Part shown: positions 45,966 to 55,749 of the stretch, one piece after another
Layout: the number at the start of each line of letters is the position of its first letter
Numbering within the stretch: the stretch's first letter is position 1
Source: Nemertoderma westbladi
Lineage: Eukaryota > Xenacoelomorpha > Nemertodermatida > Nemertodermatidae
DNA: 64,000 bases
Assembly (NCBI GenBank): GCA_032718475.1
Contig: JAUCBJ010008523.1
Coordinates: forward strand, 1 to 64,000
Direction: 5' to 3'
The notes under the pieces: generated by a model
Databases searched by the model: none
Told to the model about the DNA's origin: nothing
What the model saw: only the letters and a program-made list of their open reading frames with translations
Position numbers and translations under genes: made by a program

Positions 45966-47202
45966 TTACGGCAATTGTTTGTGGCTGTTACAACATTTGG
46001 ACAATTGTTTGTGGCCGTCACAACATTGTGACAATTGATTGTGGCTGTCACAATATTACGACAATTGTTTGTAGCTGTCACAATGTTACGACAATTGTTT
46101 GTGGCTGTCGCAACATTACGACAATGGTTTGTGGCTGTCACAACATTGTGACAATTGATTGTGGCTGTCACAATATTACGACAATTGTTTGTGGCTGTCA
46201 CAACATTGTGACAATTGATTGTGGCTGTCACAATATTACGACAATTGTTTGTAGCTGTCACAATATTACGACAATTCTTTGTGGCTGTCATTACATGGCG
46301 TCAATTGTTTGAGGCTGTCACAATATTGCTACAATTGTTTGTGGTTGTCACAACATTGCGACAATTGTTTGTGGCTGTCACAACATTGTGACAATTGATT
46401 GTGGCTGTCAGAATATTGCGACAATTGTTTGTAGCTGTCGCAACATTACGACAATTGTTTGTGGCTGTCACAACATTCGGACAATTGTTTGTGGCCGTCA
46501 CAACATTACGACAATTTTTTGTGGCTGTCACAATATTACGACAATTGTTTGTGACTGTCGCAACATTACGACAATTGTTTGTGGCTGTCACAACATTCGG
46601 ACAATTGTTTGTGGCCGTCACAACATTACGACAATTGTTTGTGGTTGTCACAATACTACGACAATTGTTTATGGCTGTCTCAACATTACGAAAATTGTTT
46701 GTAGCTGTCCCGGTTGCACGGCATACTGCAACACAGCAGTTGTTCGTGGCTGATACAGAATTTCTCCATTGTTTGTGCGTATCACAAAACTACGACTATT
46801 GTTTGTGGCTGTCATAACATTCTGGCAATTGTTTGCGGCTGTCACAACATTCTGAAATTGTTTGTGACTGTCACAACATTACGACAATTTTTTGTGGCTG
46901 TCACAATATTGCGACAATTGCTTGTGGCTGTCACAACATTACTACAATTGTTTGTGGCTGTCACAACATTACGACAATTGTTTGTGGCTATCACAACATT
47001 CGGACAATTGTTTGTGGCTGTTACAACATTGCGACAATTGTTTGTGGCTGCCACAACATTCGGAAAATTGTTTGTGGCAATCCCAACATTGCGACAAATG
47101 TTTGTGGCTGTCACAACATTCAGACAATTGTTTGTGGCTGTCACAAAATTACTACAATTGATTGTGGCTGTCACAATATTCGGAAAATTTTGTTAGTGTC
47201 CC
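45966..47202. repeat. 30-bp minisatellite, interval 8
   Basis: About 1.2 kb with one module at 46711. The opening 400 bp are nearly identical to those of intervals 4 and 9. Confidence 0.95.
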
Positions 47203-47254
47203 AACACAGTTAGTTTTAGCTGTGAGATTTTGTGTGTGAAACTACCATGGTAAG

Positions 47255-47284
47255 AGGTTTGCAAGAGTTACTTTTTGCAAACCT
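47255..47284 (+). promoter_or_regulatory. Pre-exon hairpin, copy 9
   Basis: Perfect 10-bp stem with loop gagttacttt. Confidence 0.55.
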
Positions 47285-47332
47285 GCAAGCATTGTTTATT
47301 AACACAATCCAATGTATCTATATTTTTTCTAG

Positions 47333-47461
47333 TTTAACGAAGAAATTGACGACATAACGGATAATATTCCGTTGATATTGGGTGGCTCTGCTGCTCCTGA
47401 TAAGCAACCGATCTGCACAAGCGATCTTGATCTGCTCGATGAACCCACCGCTGATAAAGAG
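47333..47461 (+). CDS. Candidate cassette exon, copy 9 of 9
   Basis: 129 bp with the copy 1 peptide and a slightly altered donor (gtacat in place of gtaaat). From the internal Met-Ile-Leu (47372) the frame stays open across the donor and through the whole following minisatellite for 376 codons, so an intron-retained product would be possible. No further exon follows: the array is cut at 48478 by a 37-bp minisatellite. Confidence 0.5.
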
Positions 47462-47525
47462 GTACATTTACACACTTATATTATTTTGATGATAAATTTA
47501 AAAGTTTATTTGAAGATTAATTCTA

Positions 47526-48478
47526 ATATTACGGCAATTGTTTGTGGCTGTTACAACATTTGGACAATTGTTTGTGGCCGTCACAACATTGTGACAATTG
47601 ATTGTGGCTGTCACAATATTACGACAATTGTTTGTAGCTGTCACAATGTTACGACAATTGTTTGTGGCTGTCGCAACATTACGACAATGGTTTGTGGCTG
47701 TCACAACATTGTGACAATTGATTGTGGCTGTCACAATATTACGACAATTGTTTGTGGCTGTCACAACATTGTGACAATTGATTGTGGCTGTCACAATATT
47801 ACGACAATTGTTTGTAGCTGTCACAATAATACGACAATTCTTTGTGGCTGTCACAATATTGCTACAATTGTTTGTGGTTGTCACAACATTGCGACAATTG
47901 TTTGTGGCTGTCACAACATTGTGACAATTGATTGTGGCTGTCAGAATATTGCGACAATTGTTTGTGGCTGTCGCAACATTACGACAATTGTTTGTGGCTG
48001 TCACAACATTCGGACAATTGTTTGTGGCCGTCACAACATTACGACAATTTTTTGTGGCTGTCACAATATTACGACAATTGTTTGTGACTGTCGCAACATT
48101 ACGACAATTGTTTGTGGCTGTCACAACATTCGGACAATTGTTTGTGGCCGTCACAACATTACGACAATTGTTTGTGGTTGTCACAATACTACGACAATTG
48201 TTTGTGGCTGTCACAACATTCGGACAATTGTTTGTGGCCGTCACAACATTACGACAATTTTTTGTGGCTGTCACAATATTACGACAATTGTTTGTGACTG
48301 TCGCAACATTACGACAATTGTTTGTGGCTGTCACAACATTCGGACAATTGTTTGTGGCCGTCACAACATTACGACAATTGTTTGTGGTTGTCACAATACT
48401 ACGACAATTGTTTGTGACTGTCACAACATTACGATATTTTTTTGTGGCTGTCATAATATTGCGACAATTGTTTGTGGT
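47526..48478. repeat. 30-bp minisatellite, interval 9 (truncated)
   Basis: About 0.95 kb with no gttgcacggc module. It contains a 180-bp internal tandem duplication (48010-48190 and 48220-48400). It ends abruptly inside a unit at ttgtttgtggt, joined to ccccaagaaaaaag of the next array. Confidence 0.95.
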
Positions 48479-49032
48479 CCCCAAGAAAAAAGAAAACGCT
48501 AGCCCCCAAGAAAAGAAGTGGGGGTGTTGGGGACGATAGCCCCCAAGAAAAGAAGTGGGGGTGTTGGGGACGATAGCCCCCAAGAAAAGAAGTGGGGGTG
48601 TTGGGTACGATAGCCCCCAAGAAAAGAAGTGGGGGTGTTGGGGACGATAGCCCCCAAGAAAAGAAGTGGCGGTGTTGGGGACGATAGCCCCCAAGAAAAG
48701 AAGTGGGGGTTTTGGGGACGATAGCCCCCAAGAAAAGAAGTGGGGGTTTTGGGGACGATAGCCCCCAAGAAAAGAAGTGGGGGTGTTGGGGACGATAGCC
48801 CCCACGAAAAGAAGTGGGGAAAAGAAGTGGGGGTGTTGGGGACGATAGCCCCCAAGCAAAGAAGTGGCGGTGTTGGGGACGATAGCCCCCAAGAAAAGAA
48901 GTGGGGGTGTTGGGGACGATAGCCCCCACGAAAAGAAGTGGGGGTGTTGGGGACGATAGCCCCCAAGAAAAGAAGTGGGGGTGTTGGGGACGATAGCCCC
49001 CAAGAAACGGAGTGGGGGTGTTGGGGACGATA
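48479..49032. repeat. 37-bp minisatellite, array 3
   Basis: About 14 units, including one collapsed unit near 48815-48825. It begins with degenerate ccccaagaaaaaagaaaacgctag directly fused to the 30-bp minisatellite, and ends in the same last unit as arrays 1 and 2. Confidence 0.95.
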
Positions 49033-49912
49033 GCCCTTATGTTATACTGTTACCCTTTACTCATAGCCATAGATCATTTTAGGCATATTGATTCTGAAAA
49101 AACGGAGAAGACCCTATAATAGTCAATGTGGGCCAGTCTGAATGAATACAAAGGTTTTCTTCACATAATGTTAATATTGGTGCTTTAACGTACTTGTAGC
49201 TCATTCACATTTGACTTAAGACATATATATGTGAAGTCATTGCATTTTACTCATAGCCAGACATCTATCATATTAAAGTTATTAATCAAACGGCAAGCCG
49301 GCTTCAGGGCGCGACAATGCATTTCGTGTACTGACTGAGAAATAAAGGAGTTTCTTTACGCCCGACTCTATCTGTTTTATTATACAATCCAATTAATTTC
49401 TCCCACTAGGGGCATCATCAGGGAAATAAACTAAAAAAACAGAAATACCGCACAAGGTATGTAAGATGAGGAAGACTTGTAAGTATGGCTTGGAGTATAT
49501 TATATAAACCTAAAATGGCCAATTAGAACAAACTTGAATAAATCATGTTCGATTATAAATTATTCAAATTATGTATATATATTTATTTTATTTATTATTA
49601 TTTATGTATTTTGTTATATTTACCTCACCGGCTCGGCACTCGGTAAATACTTGGATAAGGTAGAAAGTAGCAGAAATAACCAGAAAGCGGGAATTTGTAA
49701 ATAACACATACAATGCAAAAAATTATAAAGTCACACACACATCGCAACCACCCCTCCGACGCCCCTTAGCAGATGTTTTGTAATTTTCATTTCGTGTGTG
49801 AAAAAAACATGACACAAACTCTGCAAATTGTTGATGTGAAGATATAATGAATTTTACAGTTAGTAAAATTCAAAATTCAGTGTGTGAAAGAACCATGGCG
49901 GGTGTGCGTGTG
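49020..49912 (+). repeat. Shared right flank, copy 3 (with extended duplication)
   Basis: 49020-49506 matches 16124-16609 and 25760-26250. 49507-49912 matches only 17154-17560. This copy lacks the MITE, so it shows the uninterrupted site (tatataaacctaaaatgg). Confidence 0.9.
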
Positions 49913-49931
49913 TGTGTGTGTGTGTGTGTGT
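49902..49931. repeat. Short (GT)n microsatellite
   Basis: gt run with one interruption (gtgcgtg), paralogous to 17551-17596. Confidence 0.95.
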
Positions 49932-50455
49932 TACGAATAAAACAATTTTGGTGTATCACCGTTATACTAGGTTTTGGTGATTTTATCAAAATAACAATAC
50001 CAATAACAATAAGCTAGTCGCACGCTGTAGGCGGAATAACTGACATCAAAAGGGCTCTCTCCTCCTTCATTCACAACTCAACCGGGCAATTACGGTGTTC
50101 ATAACTACACCCGTGATTGCCACTAATACCATATTCTGATCGTGAGATAAGGAAATAGGTGTTAATTTACTACCATACGAATAGCTGATCTGGTATATAA
50201 ATTTGATTCTAGAACTTTGTTACTGCGGTGGACTGCAGCAAATACCTATCAGTACATGGCAAGGGCGCGGTAGGATGTTAGGATGTTAGTAAAACTCCCT
50301 AAGCCAAACGTGTGCCGGTAGCAGAAAGCTGCCTCTTGCCTGATCAAATATTTTGGAATCAGACAGGTCGGGCAAACTATAAGGCCTACAAAGCTAACCG
50401 GTACTGTACTGTCAGTACTGCAAATCACCAAATTATAGAGCGTGCTATTCGAACC
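49932..50455. other. Unique sequence, nothing recognised
   Basis: No recognisable gene or repeat apart from a short cggtactgtactgtcagtactg stretch (50400-50420). Confidence 0.5.
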
Positions 50456-50700
50456 TAAGGGTTTTTCCCTGTCTGAATCTGAGATGTTTAATCCTAAATT
50501 TTACAGTGTCCGAGGACGGCGTCACGTTTTACCCTGATCTAAAGGTCTTACGGCGGGCAAGGGCGTCGAACAAAGTCTTACCTTCCTCTGACATGGGTGC
50601 TTTCTGGCAGTGATGCATACTCTCGAATGGGCGTGGGCGAAGATAATGTGGGCTCTCTAATGCGTTGTTGAAATCTTTCCCCCTTATGTTGCTGAAGCCT
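50456..50700 (-). pseudogene. Possible degenerate coding remnant
   Basis: One minus-strand frame has about 80 codons with a single internal stop (taa near 50540) and protein-like composition (for example NALESPHYLRPRPFESM). No family is recognised. It may be a relic related to the gag-like frame further right, but this is a guess from its similar state of decay. Confidence 0.25.
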
Positions 50701-51226
50701 AACGGTCTAGGCAGCCATTCCCCGAAGCGTTTGGCTGTCTCAAGATAGATACGTTAAAACTACATGTCAAGGAGTTTGCACATAGCATAGCTAGTTTATC
50801 AATTTCGACGAGATTTATCCAGATTCACTAAAGAAGACGAAAATAATTCACATTTTTAAACCCGCGGATACCAATGGACAAATATACACCATATACCCGT
50901 AATATAGTGTCATTTTCTGATGACACGGACCCCCCCCCCCCCCAAATTTGTCTACAAATCTTTATCATATTGCTTGAAATTTGAAACACAACTAGTTCAA
51001 CTCACCGTAGTTGTTACCATGAAGCCATAATTTTCGATTTCGCCTTTAAATTTTTTTTATAAGCGTTTTAAAAAAGTGTCTTTTGCGATTTCGCATCCTT
51101 CTTATCATTGCCATTCTTCACTTTAGTCGTAATTTTTTCATATCAATAGAAAGCTTGCGTTGAAAGGATTCCAAATATGTAACAATATATGAATTTCGTT
51201 GAGAAACAGCTGAGATAAAGGCGTTC
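50701..51226. other. Unique sequence with a poly(C) run
   Basis: Contains C17 (50929-50943 region) and AT-rich sequence. I see no gene. Confidence 0.5.
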
Positions 51227-51450
51227 AAATATTGTAAGAATTATAGATCGCTGCAGGCCATTTATTCTATTTTATAAATACACAAAATTTTAGAACGTGT
51301 TATTTATTTTATGAGTTGTTAGGCAACAGTGGAATGCCTATACAATATCTATATTGCATAGCTAATCATACATAAACAAATTGTTCCAGAATATTGTGTG
51401 TTTATTAAATAGAATAAATGGCCTGCAGCGAACAATAATTCTTTCAATCT
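51227..51450. mobile_element. Small foldback/MITE with inverted arms of about 65 bp
   Basis: The left arm (about 51227-51296, centred on gctgcaggccatttattcta) and the right arm (about 51384-51450, tagaataaatggcctgcagc) are reverse complements with few mismatches, extending outward through aagaatta/taattctt. The centre is about 85 bp. No clear target duplication is seen. No coding content. Confidence 0.75.
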
Positions 51451-51580
51451 TCGAAAGATTAAATCAGTCCAAATATAAACAAAATACAATAATCTAAAAT
51501 AATTCCTAAAATGTCCTCCCGGCGATCTTAAAGTTCATCCTGCTGGTCTCTAGTCCATAACTCTGAGCGCTAATGCTAAC

Positions 51581-51600
51581 GGTAGGCTCACAAGCCTTCC
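51581..51600. repeat. Dispersed 20-bp palindrome, copy 1
   Basis: ggtaggctcacaagccttcc: arms ggNaggct / agccttcc with a 4-nt centre. The same motif occurs at 51632, 53081, 56749 and 57906. Confidence 0.7.
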
Positions 51601-51631
51601 TTTCTCCACAATCTTGCTCCTCAATGCCAAC

Positions 51632-51651
51632 GGTAGGTTCGCAAGCCTTCC
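51632..51651. repeat. Dispersed 20-bp palindrome, copy 2
   Basis: ggtaggttcgcaagccttcc, 51 bp from copy 1. Downstream tcctccacaa is shared with copy 1, so this pair is also a local tandem duplication. Confidence 0.7.
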
Positions 51652-52694
51652 TTCCTCCACAACCTCGCTCCTTAACGTTTTGTTGAGCGAGCTCAACCTC
51701 GCCCTTTAATATGATTGGGGGGTGGTTGAGGTCGAACTGGGCTCAGGCTGCTCCGGTGTCGAATTGTCTGTGGTTCCAAAATGCTGGGAATCGGAATGAC
51801 TTGCATCTCGCACATCCATCGGGCGCTTAATCCATGAAATCCTCATCCGATCCCAATCTTTCACTTAGTCGGATCAGATGGAGTATCTGCGACGCTTGGA
51901 GGGAGTTTGAGGGGCAGAACTTAGCCATCCGCATACACCTCCTTCTCAGACATCGTCTTAACCATCATGGGTTCGGGCAAAGGGAATCCTGTCCCTCCGT
52001 GCGGTTCTCTAGGAAGGGAAATGGTGCCTCGGGTCATCCGGATATGCGATTTGGAAGTCATCCTCTCGGTAATATTACTGTCTTCTTGATCTCTTGGCTG
52101 GCCTTTTGGGCTTTAAGTATGCAGTATTATGCGTCTTCCTGGGGGTGGCGTATTCTCTCTGGCAATGGTGTCGCCTTAAAACCAGTTTCACATAGAACAT
52201 CTGCTTCGTCTAGTATACACGAGGTCACGCGTTTGTGATAGAACGCGCTCCAGTATGCCCAAGCAATAGAATGTCAGGCTCCCCGATTTCGCTGTTCGAC
52301 TCACAAGTTGTCGAACTCTCCGGGGTTATCCGGTTCACCATAGTTTGAAAGTTCCAAGTATTCTTGTTATCTAGGTGAACTTGGAGGAAATAATTGCGTA
52401 CGACTTTAAATCCGCTATCTAGTGGCATTATGTCGAGTACCTCCAATAATTTGTCGTACTGAGGCATCGCTGATACTTTGACATTATTAGAGGGTTGGCG
52501 GCCCAGAATCCTAGATGCGCTCTCATAGGGAAACGTCATCGCTGTGTCGATACATGCTCGTCCACTAAGTCCTCCCAATGGTCAAATAGCTGCCACATTA
52601 TCTTCACCGACATATGCTCGCAGGGGACGTCTCGGATTTGACATTCCGACGTTCATTCGATGTTATAGTAGGTGCATTGAACCACAAAGCGCCA

Positions 52695-52814
52695 ACAGGT
52701 GTAGAAAGTGTGGGACTGCTGATCCCCACACCAGTTGCACACTAAATCTAGTAGAGAGATATGCTTTGCTCCACATTTCTTGGCATGATGCCCTGTAGTC
52801 CCACATCTGCTGCA
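52695..52814 (-). pseudogene. Two zinc knuckles (CCHC) in the gag-like frame
   Basis: At 52773-52814 the minus strand encodes CSRCGTTGHHAKKC, a perfect C-x2-C-x4-H-x4-C knuckle. Eleven codons later, in the same frame (52695-52739), it encodes CNWCGDQQSHTFYTC, a C-x2-C-x5-H-x4-C variant. Paired knuckles are typical of nucleocapsid parts of retroelement Gag proteins and bind single-stranded nucleic acid. This is the best evidence that the surrounding unrecognised frame is gag-like. Confidence 0.65.
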
Positions 52815-53080
52815 AATGGCGTTGGCAGGGTACCAAAAGCATTCGTAGATGGGATCTCCTATAATCTACTACTGTTCTTGTGATAGTCTTCATCATCGGG
52901 GTCAGTCGGTATGTTCGTCTCCGTAGGTTGTACACAAACCATGGCGTCACAAACCAATTGTACACAAACCATGATCTTTGTTTGCATCTTCCTCGGAAGG
53001 TTCTCCTCTATCTCAATAACTTGCCACAACGGCTCGTCAATTATCGTGGACTCGGTCGGATCTTCATCAGGATGATGAAC

Positions 53081-53100
53081 GGTAGGCGTGCGCGCCTTCC
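53081..53100. repeat. Dispersed 20-bp palindrome, copy 3
   Basis: ggtaggcgtgcgcgccttcc. Both arms carry compensating changes (gcg/cgc) relative to copy 1, so the pairing is kept. It lies inside the gag-like frame. Confidence 0.65.
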
Positions 53101-53647
53101 ATGATCCTTCCAGGTCCTTAATCTCCGCGTGGCATTCCCCATCATAGGGTACTAACGTTAACATCGACGGTCTGTCGACTAGACTTCCCGCGTGGGTGAG
53201 ATAAATGTTGCGAAAAATGCTGAATCCCGCGCACGTGAAAACATCACAGTGGGCGTCAGTGTTATAGAATGGTTGAAGGAATCGACTGAATTCTTCCGTA
53301 TGCATCCTCCCTTCCTCGTAATCTGTATGTCCCTCTCTGAGAGATAGCGAGTGTCGCTTTAAAGTCCAAGACACTATATAGGCAATGAAACATATGTTGA
53401 CTGATGACTCTATCACCAAATAATATTGTAGGATTATCCGCGGAGGTGAGGTAATCGCCAAGTATACACACCCTCTCAATTTCAACTATGATTCAAACTC
53501 AATGACATTAGGGGCATCTCCTTCTCTATATACATCCGTATATTTGATGCTCTTACTCTCCTTATAATCCCAATTGAACATTATGTAGGAGATATAGCCA
53601 GTTCCAGTTTTGAGCCTGTTATACTCCCGGAAATATCCTTACTCTAT

Positions 53648-55013
53648 ACTACTACTACTACTACTACTAGGTCGAGCGAACTTGGACAGTGGAAATGAGA
53701 TCCTTCCAGGCTTCCCGATTCTCCATAGTTGTCGCAATTTCGTTTCTCCCAAGTTCAGTATCCCTTTCAAGTTGATCTATATATGTTATGGCTGGTCGTC
53801 ACGAATACGCTTTCCATGAGTTGGTTGCCAGAGAAGTAGATCTGGTATGACCTCGTCTTTACTTCGCCAGCAGTGCCCACTGAATCTTAATCTGCGTTCA
53901 CGGAGGGTGGTTGATACAGGTGGTATTGTACCATAAAGCTCGGCGTTTGTCATGTGTTGTCTCCAGCTGATGTTTAGGGCTGCCCTTAGTAGTCTTGTGT
54001 AGCAACCATTGATTCGTTGTTCAAGTGATTTAGTCAGTGTCCAGGTCTCACCCCCGTATAAAAATACACTTTCAACTGTGGCTCGAAATAACTTTCAAAA
54101 ATAAAGAAGAACATTTTCAGATGGTATCCATTTTTGATAGAGCTACCCAAGCCTTTGCTTTCCTAACTTCTATGTCCTTTTTGCTACTCTCTATCCATGA
54201 TCCAAGGTTCTGGAAGTCGTCAACCATCCTTAGTTGATTATTGTCAATGGTTGTCAAGTTTCCATCAACATTAAAGGTCATGAATTCGGTCTTGGTAGCA
54301 TTTATATGCAATCCAACCTCCTTTGCAGCCGTCTTCACTTTATTTAGTAGAAGCTGTGCATCTGCTAGGGTATTAGAGAGCAGGGCGATGTCATCCGCAA
54401 AGTCGGTGCCTGTGACTGTAGTTGCCGGATATCTACTACTTCTGCGTTGTTGAAGTGTGAATCCCAGGTCTTCACCCTTTGTGGCTGTCCTCATTGCGTA
54501 ATCCAGCACAATTACAAATAGTAATGGTGCTAATGTGTCACCTTGCAGTACCCCAGCCAGGATTGAGAAAAACTCTGTTTCACCATCTGGTGAGAGTACC
54601 TGCGCTTCTGTGTCACAATATAACAATCCAATGCCAGCAACAATTACCTCTGGTATTCCATAAGCTCTTAGGATTTCAAGCATTTTGCCTCTATGGATGG
54701 AGTCGAATGCCTTCTTGAAGTCCACAAAAGTCATGACTGCGGGGAGGTTCTTTGAATTAATTCCTTCAATCAGTCTCCGTAGTGCAACTATCTGAGCTAT
54801 TGTTGATCTCCTTGGTTGAAATCCGTTTTGGCTCTTACGCAGTAGTTTCTCAATGTGAGGCCTAATCCTATATAGAATCATTTTATTGTATATTTTAGCA
54901 GCTACCACAAGCATACAGATCCCACGATAGTTTGTTGGTATACCGAGGTCTCCTTTCTTGGGGAGAGGCTGTTGACCTTTAGTCCAAATTGGTGGTGGCT
55001 TTTCCCCTTTTAA
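53648..55013 (-). mobile_element. RTE-like LINE, 5'-truncated, with (TAG)n 3' tail
   Basis: An open minus-strand frame from about 55010 to 54117 encodes a non-LTR reverse transcriptase. In order: PLPKKGDLGIPTNYRGI, NGFQPRRSTIAQIVALR, TFVDFKKAFDSIHR (first catalytic Asp), AGVLQGDTLAPLLF, FADDIALLS (catalytic Asp pair) and INATKTEFMTFN. The catalytic residues are all present. Downstream (54117-53700) the C-terminal part is frameshifted. The 3' end is a triplet repeat (53646-53670), a common tail of RTE-clade elements. It interrupts the gag-like frame in the same orientation and is less decayed, hence younger. The clade call is tentative. Confidence 0.8.
54117..54990 (-). pseudogene. Reverse transcriptase domain of the LINE
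   Basis: About 290 open codons covering RT fingers and palm with TFVDF and FADD catalytic motifs. The endonuclease domain is missing because of 5' truncation, and the C-terminal region is broken by a frameshift near 54117, so the copy cannot be autonomous. Confidence 0.8.
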
Positions 55014-55746
55014 GGGGGGGGGGGGGGGGGGGGGGGGAGTACACCATTTTGGTCCAAATATGTCGAAATTTTTTTTATGGTCTATTACAATGCACGACTA
55101 AATGGTGTTTCAAAATCTGAAAATCGCTATTTAATAGTTCTTTTAGTTTTCAAGTTATAACAATTTCCATTTAGGGAACCCTATTGAAATTACTTTTTCT
55201 ATGTATAATGCAAGGTCGATTATCTCCAAATATTTTTTTTATGAAATTGTCAACTTCAAAACCCTACTACTTCTACAATTTTTGAGTAATTAGTCTGAAA
55301 CTTTCTGTGGGTGTCTACATAGCCACCCTGCATAAAAGTATCAGACAACTTTTCGAAATTTTTTCTTAATAAAATTTAATACTACTTATTACAAACCTAA
55401 AAATTTAGCATACATTTGCAGCGCCACCTAGCGATGCAGAATTATTTTCAGAAAATTTTGCCTGATAGTTATGTTGCCCCATCTTTGGTCTATCATATAA
55501 AAAAACTTTCATGTGATTAGATTCAAAACTGTAAAAGCCTTAGGGTTTTAAGCGCAACCAAGTTTTTTTTACTGTTAACTAGTATAAACTAATATTAAAT
55601 AGCGAAAAAAAAATTTTCTGACCTGTCATCTAGAATATTAGGCACCTATATGCCAAATTTTAGCCAAAACCAAACAATTTTGAAACGCGGAGAGTGATAA
55701 ATCAAAGAGTTGTCCAAAAATGGTATACCCCCCCCCCCCCCCCCCC
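55014..55746. mobile_element. TTAA-flanked MITE with homopolymer G/C ends
   Basis: A 733-bp block flanked by ttaa on both sides (55010-55013 and 55747-55750). The left end is a run of about 24 G followed by agtacaccattttgg; the right end is the reverse-complement form ccaaaaatggtatac followed by about 22 C. TTAA duplication is the signature of piggyBac-type insertion, but an end made of pure G is not the usual piggyBac terminus. The interior is AT-rich without a transposase. It sits exactly where the LINE meets the gag-like frame. Confidence 0.7.
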
Positions 55747-55749
55747 TTA

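Larger units (their letters stand above)
51700..53647 (-). pseudogene. Degenerate gag-like reading frame, downstream part
   Basis: On the minus strand this stretch keeps protein-like frames broken by scattered stops and frameshifts: about 208 codons open at 52859-53485, about 118 at 52225-52578, and weaker continuation to about 51700. Two retroviral-type zinc knuckles lie at 52695-52814. Words such as PSMLTLVPYDGECHAEIKDL and MPLDSGFKVVRNYFLQVHLD match no family I recognise. An RTE-like LINE at its 5' side (53648) separates it from a second part starting at 55750. Together they look like one very long decayed gag-type gene of an LTR or virus-like element; this joining is inferred from orientation and similar decay only. 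Confidence 0.45.

Noticed and set aside
27500-48478. CRISPR array
   Set aside because: Repeats of 30, 37 and 54 bp are contiguous with no unique spacers, no leader and no cas genes, and the context is eukaryotic.
27496-48539. Many overlapping frames on both strands with CGCHNITTI-, FVAVTTLRQL- and VTATNNCRN-type peptides
   Set aside because: All arise from the ten-codon-long 30-bp minisatellite, which is open in several frames. Only the 129-bp blocks have splice borders.
50400-50425. tRNA-like or promoter element around the cggtactgtactg stretch
   Set aside because: No cloverleaf could be drawn and no A/B box spacing was found.
52544-52798. Plus-strand frame containing CRKCGTADPHTSC as a zinc finger
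   Set aside because: It is the antisense of the two in-frame zinc knuckles on the minus strand, which fit the CCHC spacing better.
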